64,000 nucleotides of DNA from positions 310,001 to 374,000 of the forward strand of contig NZ_QQRS01000003.1 in NCBI RefSeq assembly GCF_003428875.1, given 5' to 3'. A program made the position numbers and the translations under genes. Source of the stretch: Planomicrobium okeanokoites. GTDB taxonomy: Bacteria; Bacillota; Bacilli; Bacillales_A; Planococcaceae. Shown in pieces: positions 17,238-26,259 of this stretch. The notes under the pieces are model-generated. The model ran no database searches. It worked only from the letters and a program-made list of their open reading frames with translations, and had not been told where the DNA came from. The number at the start of each line of letters is the position of its first letter. The stretch's first letter is position 1.

Positions 17238-18038
17238 ATGTCATTATTCGCGAAAGATGCTTTATCGCATAAACATATTTTGATTACAGGCGCCACAGGT
17301 GGAATTGGGTATGAAACGGCCAAAGTGGTTGCCGGTATGGGAGCAAAAGTGACGATTACCGGAAGAAATGAAGAAAAATTGAAAGGGCTTGCCGGTGAAC
17401 TGGAAAGAATAACAGCTAAAGAAAATGTTGCCGTTCTGCCTGCAGATCTCACAGAAAAAAAAGACAGGTCAAAACTTATCGCCGATGCGGAAAAAGCACA
17501 TGGCTTTATATGTGGACTTGTCAATTCTGCCGGCGTCGCCGGCGGCAGGACGGTTGAAGAGCTTGATGAAGAATTTATTGAGAAACTGATGAATGTCAAT
17601 TACAAATGCACATTACTGTTAACACAGGAGATTTATAAAAAAATGATGGAACGGAAAGAAGGGGACATTGTCAATCTTGCGAGTCTCTCAGGTTTGAGGG
17701 GGACCCATGGCAATACGGCTTATGCGGCAAGTAAATTTGCGGTGGTCGGCTGGACACAGTCAATGGCGCTTGAAGCGATTGAACACGGAATCCGGGTGAA
17801 TGCAGTGTGTCCGGGATATGTCGATACGGAAATGGCGCGGAACAGCATACGCCGAAAAGCAGAGCGGAAGGGCATCACTTTTGAAGAGGGAATGGAAGAA
17901 GCGGCAAACAGCATTCCGTCAGGTCGCATTTCCACACCCGAGGAAGTGGCGAATACGATAGCATTTCTGCTGACTGATGCGGCGGCGAATATTGTGGGCG
18001 AGTCAGTGAAGATTTCCGGCGGCAGTGTAATGAGGTGA
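17238..18038 (+). CDS. SDR family oxidoreductase (3-oxoacyl-ACP reductase-like)
   Basis: A classical short-chain dehydrogenase, about 266 residues. TGATGGIG binds the dinucleotide, NSAGVAGG replaces the usual NNAG block, and the catalytic Ser-Tyr-Lys lies in LASLSG and YAASKFA; the C-terminal SVKISGGSVMR is typical. NADP(H) use and the substrate are not determined. GGGAGGAG with 8-base spacing sets ATG 17238 inside a longer frame. The gene is transcribed alone and ends at a strong terminator. Confidence 0.88.
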   Translation: MSLFAKDALSHKHILITGATGGIGYETAKVVAGMGAKVTITGRNEEKLKGLAGELERITAKENVAVLPADLTEKKDRSKLIADAEKAHGFICGLVNSAGVAGGRTVEELDEEFIEKLMNVNYKCTLLLTQEIYKKMMERKEGDIVNLASLSGLRGTHGNTAYAASKFAVVGWTQSMALEAIEHGIRVNAVCPGYVDTEMARNSIRRKAERKGITFEEGMEEAANSIPSGRISTPEEVANTIAFLLTDAAANIVGESVKISGGSVMR

Positions 18039-18090
18039 AGATCATTCTTCATTGCTTAACTTGAGATGTAAAATAAAATTCATTCTTCAC

Positions 18091-18132
18091 AAAAAACCGT
18101 TTGCCATTTTATTTATGGCAAACGGTTTTTTA
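18091..18132. terminator. Bidirectional terminator
   Basis: AAAAAACCGTTTGCCAT and its exact complement enclose an AT-rich loop, ending in TTTTTT. It separates the SDR gene from the convergent sugar isomerase gene. Confidence 0.92.
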
Positions 18133-18142
18133 ATAGAATCAT

Positions 18143-19111
18143 TCAAGTCCACCACATATCTCCAACCGATTCCTTCACCATTACAGGTTTTAAAGTCTCA
18201 ACGGCTTTAGTAAATCCTTCTTCAACAGACATCAATCCGTCTTCATGTTCGATGCTTACAACATAATCGTAGCCGTAAAGCCGCAATGTACTGATGATAT
18301 CAGCCCACGTTTTTTGGTCATGCCCAAACCCGACTGTACGGAAATACCAAGCACGGTCACGCATCGCTGAATAGTCTGTCATATCAGTCAGGCCATTCCG
18401 GTTCATGTTTTCCTGATCGATGATGGTATCTTTTGCATGGAAATGGTGGATGGCATCTTCACGCCCAAGAATTTTTATGGCTTCAACGGGGTCAATGCCT
18501 TGCCACCACATATGGCTGGGATCCAGATTGGCGCCGATTGCCGGACCACATGCCTGCCGCAGTTTCAGTAAAGTGGCAGGAGTATGTACGGAAAAACCTC
18601 CGTGAAGTTCCAAGCCTATTTTCACATTCAATGACTCTGCAAGGTCATTTTTCTCTTTCCAGTAAGGAATTATTTTTTGTTCCCATTGCCATTTCAGGAT
18701 TTCCTGGAAATCATTTGGCCATGCAGCCACCGGCCAGTTGGGATAGAGGGCGTTTTCATGGTCTCCCGGACACCCGGAAAATGTATTGACGACGGGAACG
18801 CCAAGTTCAGATGCGAGCTGTATAGTTTTAACAAGCACTTCATCCGCTGCATCAGAAATTTTTTTCTGTGGGTGGAGCGGATTGGCATGGCAGCTTAGAG
18901 CGCTGATCATCAATCCATGCTCACTGATTTTCTGTTTGAACTTTTGCTGTGTTTCAGGATCACCCAACAACTTATCGATTTTGCAGTGAGAATCCCCAGG
19001 ATAGCCTCCCGTTCCGAGTTCAATCGCCTCTATGCCTTTTGAGGACACGTGGCTTAACAAGTCGTCAAAGTTTTTATCGGAGAACAAGACGGTGAATACG
19101 CCCAATTTCAT
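18143..19111 (-). CDS. Sugar phosphate isomerase/epimerase family TIM-barrel protein
   Basis: A 322-residue xylose-isomerase-like (AP_endonuc_2) TIM barrel related to IolE/IolI-type enzymes. Metal and substrate positions are suggested by GLELHGGF, NLDPSHMWWQG, HHFHAKDT and SIEHEDG. It probably isomerises, epimerises or dehydrates the sugar or keto-sugar taken up by the neighbouring ABC importer. It is transcribed divergently from the LacI gene, and the palindrome TGTAATCCGTTACA (19151-19164) overlaps its predicted transcription start. The substrate is not recognisable; pairing with a Gfo/Idh/MocA dehydrogenase recalls inositol or keto-glycoside pathways. Confidence 0.85.
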   Translation of the reverse strand: MKLGVFTVLFSDKNFDDLLSHVSSKGIEAIELGTGGYPGDSHCKIDKLLGDPETQQKFKQKISEHGLMISALSCHANPLHPQKKISDAADEVLVKTIQLASELGVPVVNTFSGCPGDHENALYPNWPVAAWPNDFQEILKWQWEQKIIPYWKEKNDLAESLNVKIGLELHGGFSVHTPATLLKLRQACGPAIGANLDPSHMWWQGIDPVEAIKILGREDAIHHFHAKDTIIDQENMNRNGLTDMTDYSAMRDRAWYFRTVGFGHDQKTWADIISTLRLYGYDYVVSIEHEDGLMSVEEGFTKAVETLKPVMVKESVGDMWWT

Positions 19112-19150
19112 TAAAATAACCCCCTTTTAAAATTTCAGAAAATACAGTAA

Positions 19151-19164
19151 TGTAATCCGTTACA
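19151..19164. promoter_or_regulatory. LacI-family operator, isomerase side
   Basis: TGTAATCCGTTACA is a near-perfect palindrome. It lies at the predicted +1 of the isomerase promoter and shares TGTAA...TTACA with the operator upstream of the ABC operon. Confidence 0.7.
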
Positions 19165-19169
19165 TAATT

Positions 19170-19198
19170 AACATATATAATTTATTCAGTTAAATCAA
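19170..19198 (-). promoter_or_regulatory. Promoter of the sugar isomerase gene
   Basis: Minus strand: TTGATT (19193-19198), 17-base spacer, TATGTT (19170-19175). The operator at 19151-19164 sits where the transcript would start. Confidence 0.6.
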
Positions 19199-19224
19199 TA
19201 GTTTTTATTCGGATAAAAAATTCA

Positions 19225-19253
19225 TTGACAGATAATTCCGAACATATTAGTAT
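19225..19253 (+). promoter_or_regulatory. Promoter of the LacI-family regulator gene
   Basis: Consensus TTGACA (19225-19230), 17-base spacer, TAGTAT (19248-19253). The palindromic site at 19259 immediately downstream suggests autoregulation. Confidence 0.65.
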
Positions 19254-19258
19254 AAAAA

Positions 19259-19272
19259 TGTAAACGATTTCA
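19259..19272. promoter_or_regulatory. LacI-family operator or cre-like site at the regulator promoter
   Basis: TGTAAACGATTTCA differs by one base from the catabolite (cre) consensus TGWAARCGYTWNCW and also resembles the two local TGTAA...TTACA operators. Either CcpA or the local LacI regulator could bind it. Confidence 0.55.
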
Positions 19273-19308
19273 TTGCTGATGCAAGAAATCCAGGAAAGTA
19301 GGATCGAC

Positions 19309-20298
19309 ATGGCGAATATCCAGCAAGTGGCAAAACACGCAGGTGTTTCTGTAGCAACGGTTTCAAGAGTATTGAACGGCCAAAATACAGTTTCCGGAAA
19401 GACTAAATTGAAAGTCGAGGAGGCGATAAAGGAACTGAATTACGAACCAAGCATGTTGGGGCGCAATCTCCGGAATTCGGAAAGCAGGATTGTCCTGATT
19501 CTGATCCCCACTATCTCCAATCCCTTTTATCTGGAAATCATTAAGGGCATCGAAAATATTGCAATTAGCCATAATTACAATATTCTTTTATGCGAAACAG
19601 ATTCGGATCCGGAAAAGGAGGATATCTATTTTGACTTGGTAAGGAAAAAGATGGCAGATGGAATCATTTCGATGGACCCCGCGGTCAATGTGGAAACGCT
19701 AAAGGAATTGGCCGAGAAATATGCCATCATCCAATGCAGTGAATATGGGGGTGGCATCGGAATCCCTTATGTCACAATCGATAACGAAGAGGCATCGTAC
19801 CGTGCGGTTAAGCATCTGCTGCAAATGGGTCACAAAAAAATTGCATTGATGAACACAGATGAAAAATTCCTATATGCCAGGGAAAGAAAGATGGGATACC
19901 AGCGAGCTCTGGAAGAGCAGGGGATTGAAATGAATGAAAACTATATTTTTTACACAAAGGATCTGGAATTTGAAAATGGTCAGCAGGCGATGAAGAAGAT
20001 CTTGAATATCACAGACCGGCCGACTGCTGTATTTGCCGTATCGGACTTGCTTGCAATAGGGGCTCTGAAAGAAATCAATTCATCCGGAATGAACGTACCG
20101 GACGATATGGCGGTCGTAGGTTTCGACAAAATCGACTTCTCCAATATGACGAATCCGACCCTGACAACGGTTGCCCAGCCGATGTACAAAATGGGCACTA
20201 CAGCAGCAAAAATGCTGATTGAAAAGATTCGTGGCAATAAAGTGGACAGTGTCGTATTGGATTTCGAACTTGTAATCCGTGAATCAACAGCTGGTTAA
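19309..20298 (+). CDS. LacI family transcriptional regulator
   Basis: About 329 residues. The N-terminal helix-turn-helix (IQQVAKHAGVSVATVSRVLN) and hinge helix are followed by a periplasmic-binding-protein-like effector domain (ISNPFYLEIIKGIE, AVFAVSDLLAIGAL, VVGFDKIDFSNMTNPTLTTV). It most likely represses the divergent isomerase gene and the downstream ABC importer operon until a sugar-type inducer binds. An AGGA lies 5 bases before ATG 19309; the upstream in-frame TTG 19273 overlaps the operator and predicted transcription start and is rejected. A family-typical operator occurs at three places in the locus. Confidence 0.9.
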   Translation: MANIQQVAKHAGVSVATVSRVLNGQNTVSGKTKLKVEEAIKELNYEPSMLGRNLRNSESRIVLILIPTISNPFYLEIIKGIENIAISHNYNILLCETDSDPEKEDIYFDLVRKKMADGIISMDPAVNVETLKELAEKYAIIQCSEYGGGIGIPYVTIDNEEASYRAVKHLLQMGHKKIALMNTDEKFLYARERKMGYQRALEEQGIEMNENYIFYTKDLEFENGQQAMKKILNITDRPTAVFAVSDLLAIGALKEINSSGMNVPDDMAVVGFDKIDFSNMTNPTLTTVAQPMYKMGTTAAKMLIEKIRGNKVDSVVLDFELVIRESTAG

Positions 20299-20360
20299 GA
20301 ATTGAGGCCAGCGCTCTGCTATTAAAAAATTAATGTCGGAGCGCTGGCCTTAGATGTAAA

Positions 20361-20374
20361 TGTAATCGATTACA
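20361..20374. promoter_or_regulatory. Perfect LacI-type operator upstream of the ABC importer operon
   Basis: TGTAATCGATTACA is a perfect 14-bp palindrome with the central CG typical of LacI-family operators. It lies 39 bases before the start of the substrate-binding protein gene. Confidence 0.75.
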
Positions 20375-20412
20375 TTTTGGGGAGCTCTTATTAAAACAAA
20401 GGGGGAATTGTT

Positions 20413-21381
20413 TTGAAGAAATGGTTGGTTCTACTATTGGCATTGGCGACTGCAATGATATTAGCGGCATGTGGGGAAGATGGGGGTTCTGCTGATGAAG
20501 GAAGCGGAGACGATACATTGACGATAGGGATATCATTGCCGTCAGCGACACATGGCTGGATGGGAGCGTTAATCGATAATGCTGAACAACAGGCAAAAGA
20601 GCTTCAGGAAAGTGAAGGCATCGAATATGTCATGACCAATGCTGAAGATCCGAACACACAGGCAAACGATGTGGATGATCTGATTGCACAAGGTGTGGAC
20701 GTAATTGTCATGCTCCCTATTGAATCTGCCGCTTTGACGCCTGTTGGCCAAAAAGTGAAAGATGCAGGCATTCCGCTGGTCATTGTTGACCGGGAGCTTG
20801 AAAACGACGCCGCTACCGTAGTTGTCAAAGGGGACAATGAAGGGATCGGAATCAACGCAGGTGAATATTTCATTGAACAATTAAACGGACAGGGCAAAAT
20901 TGTTGAAATCAGCGGACCGCCGAGTTCAGTAACTGAACAACGAGGTTCAGGCTTCAAAGAAGCGATTGATGGTCAGGACGGAATGGAAATCATCGCATCG
21001 CAGAGCGGAGATTTCTCGACAGAAAAATCTTTGGAAGTAATGGAAAATATCCTGCAGGCAAATCCTGAAATCGATGCGGTATTCACACAGGATGACGGAA
21101 TGGCTCTAGGTGTTCTGCAGGCCATCAAGGAAGCGGGACGCACCGATATTCAATTCGTTACGGGTGCAGGAGGAGCGAAACAAGTATTTGAAGATATCCA
21201 GAATGATGGTTTGATGTCAGCGACTTTCCTTTATTCGCCGACCATGGTCAGAGACGCAGTGAAAATTGCGGGCGAACTGGCCCAGGGCAATGAGCCAGAA
21301 GAAACGATGGTCATCAAAGAGGCTACCCAAGTAACCGAAGAGAATGTTGATGAATACTACGATCCGGAATCTAAATTCTAA
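20413..21381 (+). CDS. Sugar ABC transporter substrate-binding lipoprotein (RbsB-like)
   Basis: A 322-residue type I periplasmic-binding protein (ribose/galactose/inositol class) anchored by a lipobox (AMILAACGED). The two-lobed fold shows in IGISLPSATHGWMGALI, DVIVMLPIESAAL, PLVIVDRE and AVFTQDDGMALGVLQAI. It captures the ligand outside the cell and delivers it to the permease. The start is TTG 20413 behind a strong GGGGG ribosome site with 7-base spacing. It is the first gene of a four-gene operon under the palindromic operator. Confidence 0.92.
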   Translation: MKKWLVLLLALATAMILAACGEDGGSADEGSGDDTLTIGISLPSATHGWMGALIDNAEQQAKELQESEGIEYVMTNAEDPNTQANDVDDLIAQGVDVIVMLPIESAALTPVGQKVKDAGIPLVIVDRELENDAATVVVKGDNEGIGINAGEYFIEQLNGQGKIVEISGPPSSVTEQRGSGFKEAIDGQDGMEIIASQSGDFSTEKSLEVMENILQANPEIDAVFTQDDGMALGVLQAIKEAGRTDIQFVTGAGGAKQVFEDIQNDGLMSATFLYSPTMVRDAVKIAGELAQGNEPEETMVIKEATQVTEENVDEYYDPESKF

Positions 21382-21458
21382 AACGAATTTCAGGAAATAC
21401 GAGGCTTTCAACAAAGTTCTTGTATTTCCTATTTTCCTATATAAGGAGGGTGGACACG

Positions 21459-22973
21459 ATGACTGAAGGACCTTTTATGGCGATGAAGAATATCGATAAA
21501 TCGTTCAATGGTGTAACTGTTCTGAGGAATGTGAATCTTGACGTTGAAAAAGGTGAGATCCATGCGTTACTTGGGGAAAACGGTGCCGGAAAATCCACAT
21601 TGATGAATATTCTTGGCGGTGTGCATATGCCCGATAATGGATCTGTTTACATAGACGGTGAACAAGTGAAAATGCTGAACCCCCGGATTTCACAGGAGCA
21701 AGGGATCAGCTTTATCCATCAGGAACTGAATGTAGTGGCAGATCTGACAGTCTACGAAAATATGTTTTTAGGTTCAGAGCTGCGCAATAAAATCGGATTC
21801 TTGAAGGTAGAAGAAATGTGCAAGGAGACACATGACGTACTTGCCACGCTCGGCGTGGACGTCGATCCAAAAGAATACGTTCGAAATCTGGATACTTCCT
21901 ATAAGCAATTAATCGAAATCGCCAAGGCACTGCTCAGAAAATCACGGGTGATCATCATGGATGAGCCAACGACTTCGTTGACAGAGCATGAGGTGGATCG
22001 TTTGTTTGAACTGATGAGGAATCTGCGGAAAACAGGGGTTTCAATCATCTATATCTCACATAAATTAAAAGAGATTAAAGCTGTATGCGACCGTTTTACG
22101 GTTTTGCGTGACGGAAAAGTCGTCGGAACAGGGAGTATGGATGCGGAAAGCCCTGAGACGATTACAAAAATGATGGTCGGCAAAGCAGTATCGCAGGAAC
22201 GTTTTGTCCATGGGGATCCTTTTGGACCGGTAATAATGGAAATCAGCGGTTTGTCGAGTGAAGGCTTGTTCAAAAACATTAATTTCTCGCTCAGAAAAGG
22301 GGAGATTCTTGGTTTTACAGGATTGGCTGGAGATGGACGGACAGAGCTGTTTGAAAGTATTTTTGGCTATCGCAGGAAATATACCGGAGAGATAAAGATA
22401 AACGGCAAATCAGAAAAAATAGATCATCCGCGAAAAGCCTTAAGAGCCGGAATCGGTTTTGTGCCGAAAAATCGCAAAGAAAATGCCATCATAAAAGACT
22501 TGAGTGTAATTCAAAATATGAGTTTGTCTTCAATGGGGAATTTCGAAAATATGGGGTTTCTTCGGGACAGCATAGAAAAGGAAAGGTTCAAGCATTATAA
22601 AGGCTTATTGAATATTAAAGTCCACAATCCTCAGATTACAATTGACAAACTGAGTGGCGGAAATCAGCAAAAAGTGGTGATTGCCAAATGGCTGGAGGCA
22701 AATACGGAAATACTGATCTTTGATAATCCGACACAGGGAATCGATGTCGGAGCAAAGCAGGAAATCTATCAGGAAATCGTTTCGCTGTCTGAAATGGGCA
22801 AGGCTGTCATTGTCCTCTCTTCGGAAGCGCCTGAAGTGATTAAAATCTGCCATTCCATCAATGTCATGTATCACGGTGAAATTACAGCCCGCTTCAATGG
22901 GGAAGATGCGAATGAAGAAGAGATTATGCAATATGCCACTGGTTCAAAAAAGGAGGTTGAGAAAATTGGATAG
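21459..22973 (+). CDS. Sugar ABC transporter ATP-binding protein (RbsA-like, tandem NBD)
   Basis: About 504 residues with two ATPase domains in tandem. The first has a canonical Walker A (GENGAGKSTLMN) and Walker B (VIIMDEPTTSL); the second has a degenerate Walker A (GLAGDGRTELFE) with LSGGNQQKV and IFDNPTQGID, as is usual in RbsA/MglA/XylG. It energises uptake of the ligand by the adjacent permease. AAGGAGGG with 8-base spacing sets ATG 21459; the frame upstream to 21420 is non-conserved. Its last codons overlap the start of the permease gene. Confidence 0.93.
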   Translation: MTEGPFMAMKNIDKSFNGVTVLRNVNLDVEKGEIHALLGENGAGKSTLMNILGGVHMPDNGSVYIDGEQVKMLNPRISQEQGISFIHQELNVVADLTVYENMFLGSELRNKIGFLKVEEMCKETHDVLATLGVDVDPKEYVRNLDTSYKQLIEIAKALLRKSRVIIMDEPTTSLTEHEVDRLFELMRNLRKTGVSIIYISHKLKEIKAVCDRFTVLRDGKVVGTGSMDAESPETITKMMVGKAVSQERFVHGDPFGPVIMEISGLSSEGLFKNINFSLRKGEILGFTGLAGDGRTELFESIFGYRRKYTGEIKINGKSEKIDHPRKALRAGIGFVPKNRKENAIIKDLSVIQNMSLSSMGNFENMGFLRDSIEKERFKHYKGLLNIKVHNPQITIDKLSGGNQQKVVIAKWLEANTEILIFDNPTQGIDVGAKQEIYQEIVSLSEMGKAVIVLSSEAPEVIKICHSINVMYHGEITARFNGEDANEEEIMQYATGSKKEVEKIG

Positions 22974-23940
22974 TATTGAAGCAAAAGAATATAAGCCGAA
23001 GTCTTCGACAGCAAAAACCCGCCTTTCCTGGCTGTGGTCGGAATACAGTGTCATCATTGCCTTTGTCATCATTTTCATTGCCTCTGCAATTTTAAGTCCC
23101 CGTTTTCTGGATATGAATAACCAGTTGAACATCTTGATGCAAGTTTCCATTATCGGAATCATTGCAATGGGAATGACGGTTGTCATGCTGTCAGGAGGCA
23201 TCGATTTATCGGTAGGCTCAGTGCTCGCACTTGCCGGTGTTATTTCCGTATTGGCTCTAAATGCGTCAGGAAGCATTCTGGTCGGCGTTTTTACCGCATT
23301 ATTAGTTGGTTCCTTCGCCGGTTTCCTGAACGGGCTGATGGTGGCGAAAGGAAGGATTGCCTCCTTTATCGCTACGCTGGGAATGATGGCGGCAGCGAGA
23401 TCAATCGCTTTGTATATTGCGGATGGCGGCAGCGTCTCCGGGGAAGTGGCGGGTTTTACGGCTATTTCCAATAGTGATTTATGGATATTCGATGTGCCGG
23501 TCATAATTTTTCTTGTGATGACAGCCGGTGTCTATATGCTGATGCACAAGACCCGTTTTGGGCGCTACGTATACGCACTTGGCAGCAATGAAAAAGCTGC
23601 ATTGCTTTCCGCAATTCGAGTCGACCGCATAAAAATCGGTGTCTACACATTGATCGGTTCACTGGTCGGGATAGCTGCAGTTATTGAAACTTCCCGATTG
23701 AATTCAATATCTTCTTCCAGTTCCGGAGCTCAATATGAACTGGACGCGATAGCAGCAGTGATTATAGGAGGAACCCGGATGACCGGTGGCCGAGGCAAAA
23801 TCATCGGCACACTTTTTGGTGTCCTGATACTTGGGATCCTAAACAATATGATGAACTTGATGAATGTCTCACCTTATCTGCAAGGATTTGTAAAAGGTTT
23901 GATCATTATCATTGCAGTAGTTTTCCAAAAGAGAGAATAG
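22966..23940 (+). CDS. Sugar ABC transporter permease (RbsC-like)
   Basis: About 324 residues, eight to ten membrane helices, with the family blocks GMTVVMLSGGIDLSVGS, FIATLGMM, AALLSAIRVDRIKI and IGGTRMTGGRGKIIGT. It forms the membrane channel for the RbsB/RbsA-like partners. The start is TTG 22966 directly after AAAGGAGGTTGAGAAAA; it overlaps the ATPase stop by eight bases, so translation is probably coupled. The open frame further upstream runs inside the ATPase gene and is a shadow. Confidence 0.92.
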   Translation: MDSIEAKEYKPKSSTAKTRLSWLWSEYSVIIAFVIIFIASAILSPRFLDMNNQLNILMQVSIIGIIAMGMTVVMLSGGIDLSVGSVLALAGVISVLALNASGSILVGVFTALLVGSFAGFLNGLMVAKGRIASFIATLGMMAAARSIALYIADGGSVSGEVAGFTAISNSDLWIFDVPVIIFLVMTAGVYMLMHKTRFGRYVYALGSNEKAALLSAIRVDRIKIGVYTLIGSLVGIAAVIETSRLNSISSSSSGAQYELDAIAAVIIGGTRMTGGRGKIIGTLFGVLILGILNNMMNLMNVSPYLQGFVKGLIIIIAVVFQKRE

Positions 23941-23950
23941 GAGTGATCTA

Positions 23951-25009
23951 ATGGGCATGAAAGTCGGAATCATCGGTTGCGGATCCATTACAAAAATGCG
24001 CCATGCGCCGGAATACACAGAAAATCCATATGTGGATGAAATAGTCTTTTACGACAGGAATCTCGACCGGTCGGAAGCATTGGTGGAATTGTTTGGCGGA
24101 AGTATCGCCCGCACAGTGGATGAATTATTCGAGGATCCGGATATTATCGCAATCAGTGATTGTTCATCAAATGAAAACCATCACCTTTTTTCAACTAGAG
24201 CTTTATTGAGCGGTAAGCATGTCTTATGTGAAAAGCCGATTTCTCTTACTGTGGACCATGCGAAAGAAATCGTGGCTGCACAGAAAAAGTCAGGAAAAAA
24301 ACTGATGGTGGACCACAATCAGCGATTTACGCGGGCACATCAAAAGGCGAAAGAGATTATTGAAAAAGAGGAACTTGGTAAAGTCCTGACTTTCCGGACG
24401 ACATTCGGCCATTCAGGGCCCGAACAATGGGGGATCAATAAAACCAATTCCACCTGGTTCTTCAAAAAAGAACGCTCAGGATTTGGAGTTGCTGGAGATC
24501 TGGGAATCCACAAAGTCGATTTGATCCATTATCTTCTGGACGATGAAATCGAACAGGTCAGCGCGTTCCATGGTACTTTGGATAAACAGGATGAAAATGG
24601 CAATCCCATCGAAGTCAGTGATAATATCGTGTGCAGCCTGAAAACCAAAAAAGGCAGGCTTGGAACCGCGAGTTTTTCGTGGACACACTACGGGGAAGAA
24701 GATAACAGTACAATCATTTACTGTGAAAAAGGGATTATAAAAATTTACAACAGTGAAGATTATCAGATAGAAGTGCTCACAAAAGACGGCATTAAAGTCA
24801 ATTATCAATTGGAAAGTATACAAACTAATGATAACCAGACAAACAGCGGAGTGATTGACGCTTTCATCGAAAGCATCAGGCTGGACCAGCCGCCGCTCGT
24901 GACTGGAGAAGATGCACTTCTCGCATTGAAGGTGATCCTTGGCATTATGGAAGCGGCTGAAACCGCTGCTGTAGTGAAGATTGAAAAAGAATCTTTGATT
25001 AACTCTTAG
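23951..25009 (+). CDS. Gfo/Idh/MocA family dehydrogenase
   Basis: A 352-residue NAD(P)-dependent sugar or cyclitol dehydrogenase. The N-terminal Rossmann domain has IIGCGSITKMRH; CEKPISLTVDHA carries the conserved Lys-Pro, and GDLGIHKVDLIHYLL in the C-terminal domain holds the catalytic Asp and His. Last gene of the importer operon, so it probably oxidises the imported compound, with the divergent isomerase-like protein acting on the keto product. Inositol, a glycoside or an anhydrosugar are possible substrates; sequence alone does not decide. AGGAG precedes the ATG and a terminator follows. Confidence 0.9.
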   Translation: MGMKVGIIGCGSITKMRHAPEYTENPYVDEIVFYDRNLDRSEALVELFGGSIARTVDELFEDPDIIAISDCSSNENHHLFSTRALLSGKHVLCEKPISLTVDHAKEIVAAQKKSGKKLMVDHNQRFTRAHQKAKEIIEKEELGKVLTFRTTFGHSGPEQWGINKTNSTWFFKKERSGFGVAGDLGIHKVDLIHYLLDDEIEQVSAFHGTLDKQDENGNPIEVSDNIVCSLKTKKGRLGTASFSWTHYGEEDNSTIIYCEKGIIKIYNSEDYQIEVLTKDGIKVNYQLESIQTNDNQTNSGVIDAFIESIRLDQPPLVTGEDALLALKVILGIMEAAETAAVVKIEKESLINS

Positions 25010-25020
25010 AGAAATCAGTA

Positions 25021-25059
25021 AAATGACCGCAGCATCCCAATGGTGCTGCGGTCATTTTT
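25021..25059. terminator. Terminator at the end of the sugar operon
   Basis: AAATGACCGCAGCA-N9-TGCTGCGGTCATTTTT, a 14-bp stem with T-run on plus and a complementary A-run on the left, so it may also serve the convergent GNAT gene. Confidence 0.9.
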
Positions 25060-25063
25060 ATCT

Positions 25064-25918
25064 TTATCTGCCTTTGCCGAAAAGCATCCAGGGCGATGGC
25101 AGATTAAAAGGATGGCCATCAGGCAGTGTGGAAGCTTGCTGCTTTGTTAAATCCATCCATACATGTGCGTCCTTCCGGAGCTTCGAAGCCAGCTGTTCCT
25201 GGGCAAGCGCGATTGTTTCCCAAAGACCCGGCTGATCCATCAAATCGTCAAACGGATAGACTGCCTGCAAGTAATAATATTTTTTGAAATCTTTCTTTGT
25301 AATCAAAACCCGATCTCCTTTGGGGTTCACAAAAAAATTCCAATCGGCAATTTGTCTATCCTCAAACATTTCCTCGGATGCCGGGAATGGATAATAGCAT
25401 TCATAAGGAAAAACAGCTGAAGATTCAACGAATAATTTGCGAAGCCATTGTCGTTTCATTGATACATCCTCCAGTCTCTCCCAGGGAGTGCCGCCGCTTT
25501 TCAGTGAAGAAATATTTAAAGCCGACGCCCCGTAGCTGATATGCTTCTCAGCGAGACCGATTTTTTTCAGCACACGCTGGGCAGGGATATTTTCTTCCTG
25601 TGTATTGGCGCCGACCCATTTTATGTCAGGGAGCTTGAAAGCTTCATCCAGCACCTGAGACATTAAACTGGTTGATAAATCATTGCCGCGGAAGCGGAGA
25701 TCGCTGCGCATGCGTCCGAGCATCGCATATTGTTTGGCGAATATGGACAAGCCGCCCACACTGACTAATTGATCGTTTGCAAAAAGTCCGAAAAGTTTAT
25801 TGTTCCCCGTCGAAATTCGGTCGAATACACGGATCACGTAATCGTCATCGATACCGGTCTCCATTGCTCTCAATTTCGGCAGATCTTCTTTCGTTAAAGG
25901 GCGAATCATCTTTTCCAC
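25064..25918 (-). CDS. GNAT family acetyltransferase-like protein
   Basis: About 284 residues. The N-terminal half has GNAT features: MIRPLTKEDLPKL, then the acetyl-CoA-binding segment with RMRSDLRFRGNDLSTSLM and NIPAQRVLKKIGL. The C-terminal half (EDVSMKRQWLRKLF onward) is a separate domain I do not recognise. The acceptor substrate is unknown. Three starts are possible; GTG 25918 is chosen because AGGGAG lies 9 bases ahead, while ATG 25942 has no ribosome site and ATG 25909 lies too far from it. Confidence 0.75.
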   Translation of the reverse strand: MEKMIRPLTKEDLPKLRAMETGIDDDYVIRVFDRISTGNNKLFGLFANDQLVSVGGLSIFAKQYAMLGRMRSDLRFRGNDLSTSLMSQVLDEAFKLPDIKWVGANTQEENIPAQRVLKKIGLAEKHISYGASALNISSLKSGGTPWERLEDVSMKRQWLRKLFVESSAVFPYECYYPFPASEEMFEDRQIADWNFFVNPKGDRVLITKKDFKKYYYLQAVYPFDDLMDQPGLWETIALAQEQLASKLRKDAHVWMDLTKQQASTLPDGHPFNLPSPWMLFGKGR

Positions 25919-26259
25919 TGTTCGACACTCCCTGCTGCTCAATATTTATTCAATTATATATGCTTGATATTGATAGCGCATTTTATAAGACTGTGAAAAA
26001 TAGTGAATTCCGATCTTTAATTACTTCGAACTACGAAGGAAGTGTTTAGGGAGTCGAAATAATTACATGCGTCTTGTACTATAGTCCTGCAAAAAAATAG
26101 AAAAAATAAAATATCCATTACTAAAGAATTGAAAATTCAAAATACATTTACAATTAAAATTCTCTTTGCTATGCTGATTTAAATTTAAGTCACATAAGGA
26201 AAGGAGAGGCAAAAATCTAAAGATGCACAAATAATAAATGGGAAAAGGAGCGGGTTTTA
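25919..26259. other. 341-bp AT-rich intergenic region
   Basis: No gene is seen between the divergent GNAT and M14 peptidase genes. It contains the peptidase promoter at 26147-26175 and otherwise AT-rich sequence with no notable repeat. Confidence 0.6.
26147..26175 (+). promoter_or_regulatory. Candidate promoter of the M14 peptidase gene
   Basis: TTTACA (26147-26152), 17-base spacer, TATGCT (26170-26175), leaving a 5' leader of about 80 bases. Confidence 0.6.

Noticed and set aside
20306-20349. Intrinsic terminator between the LacI gene and the ABC operon
   Set aside because: The 11-bp stem (GGCCAGCGCTC) has a 22-base loop and no T-run after it, so it does not meet the criteria. It may still be an RNA structure allowing read-through.
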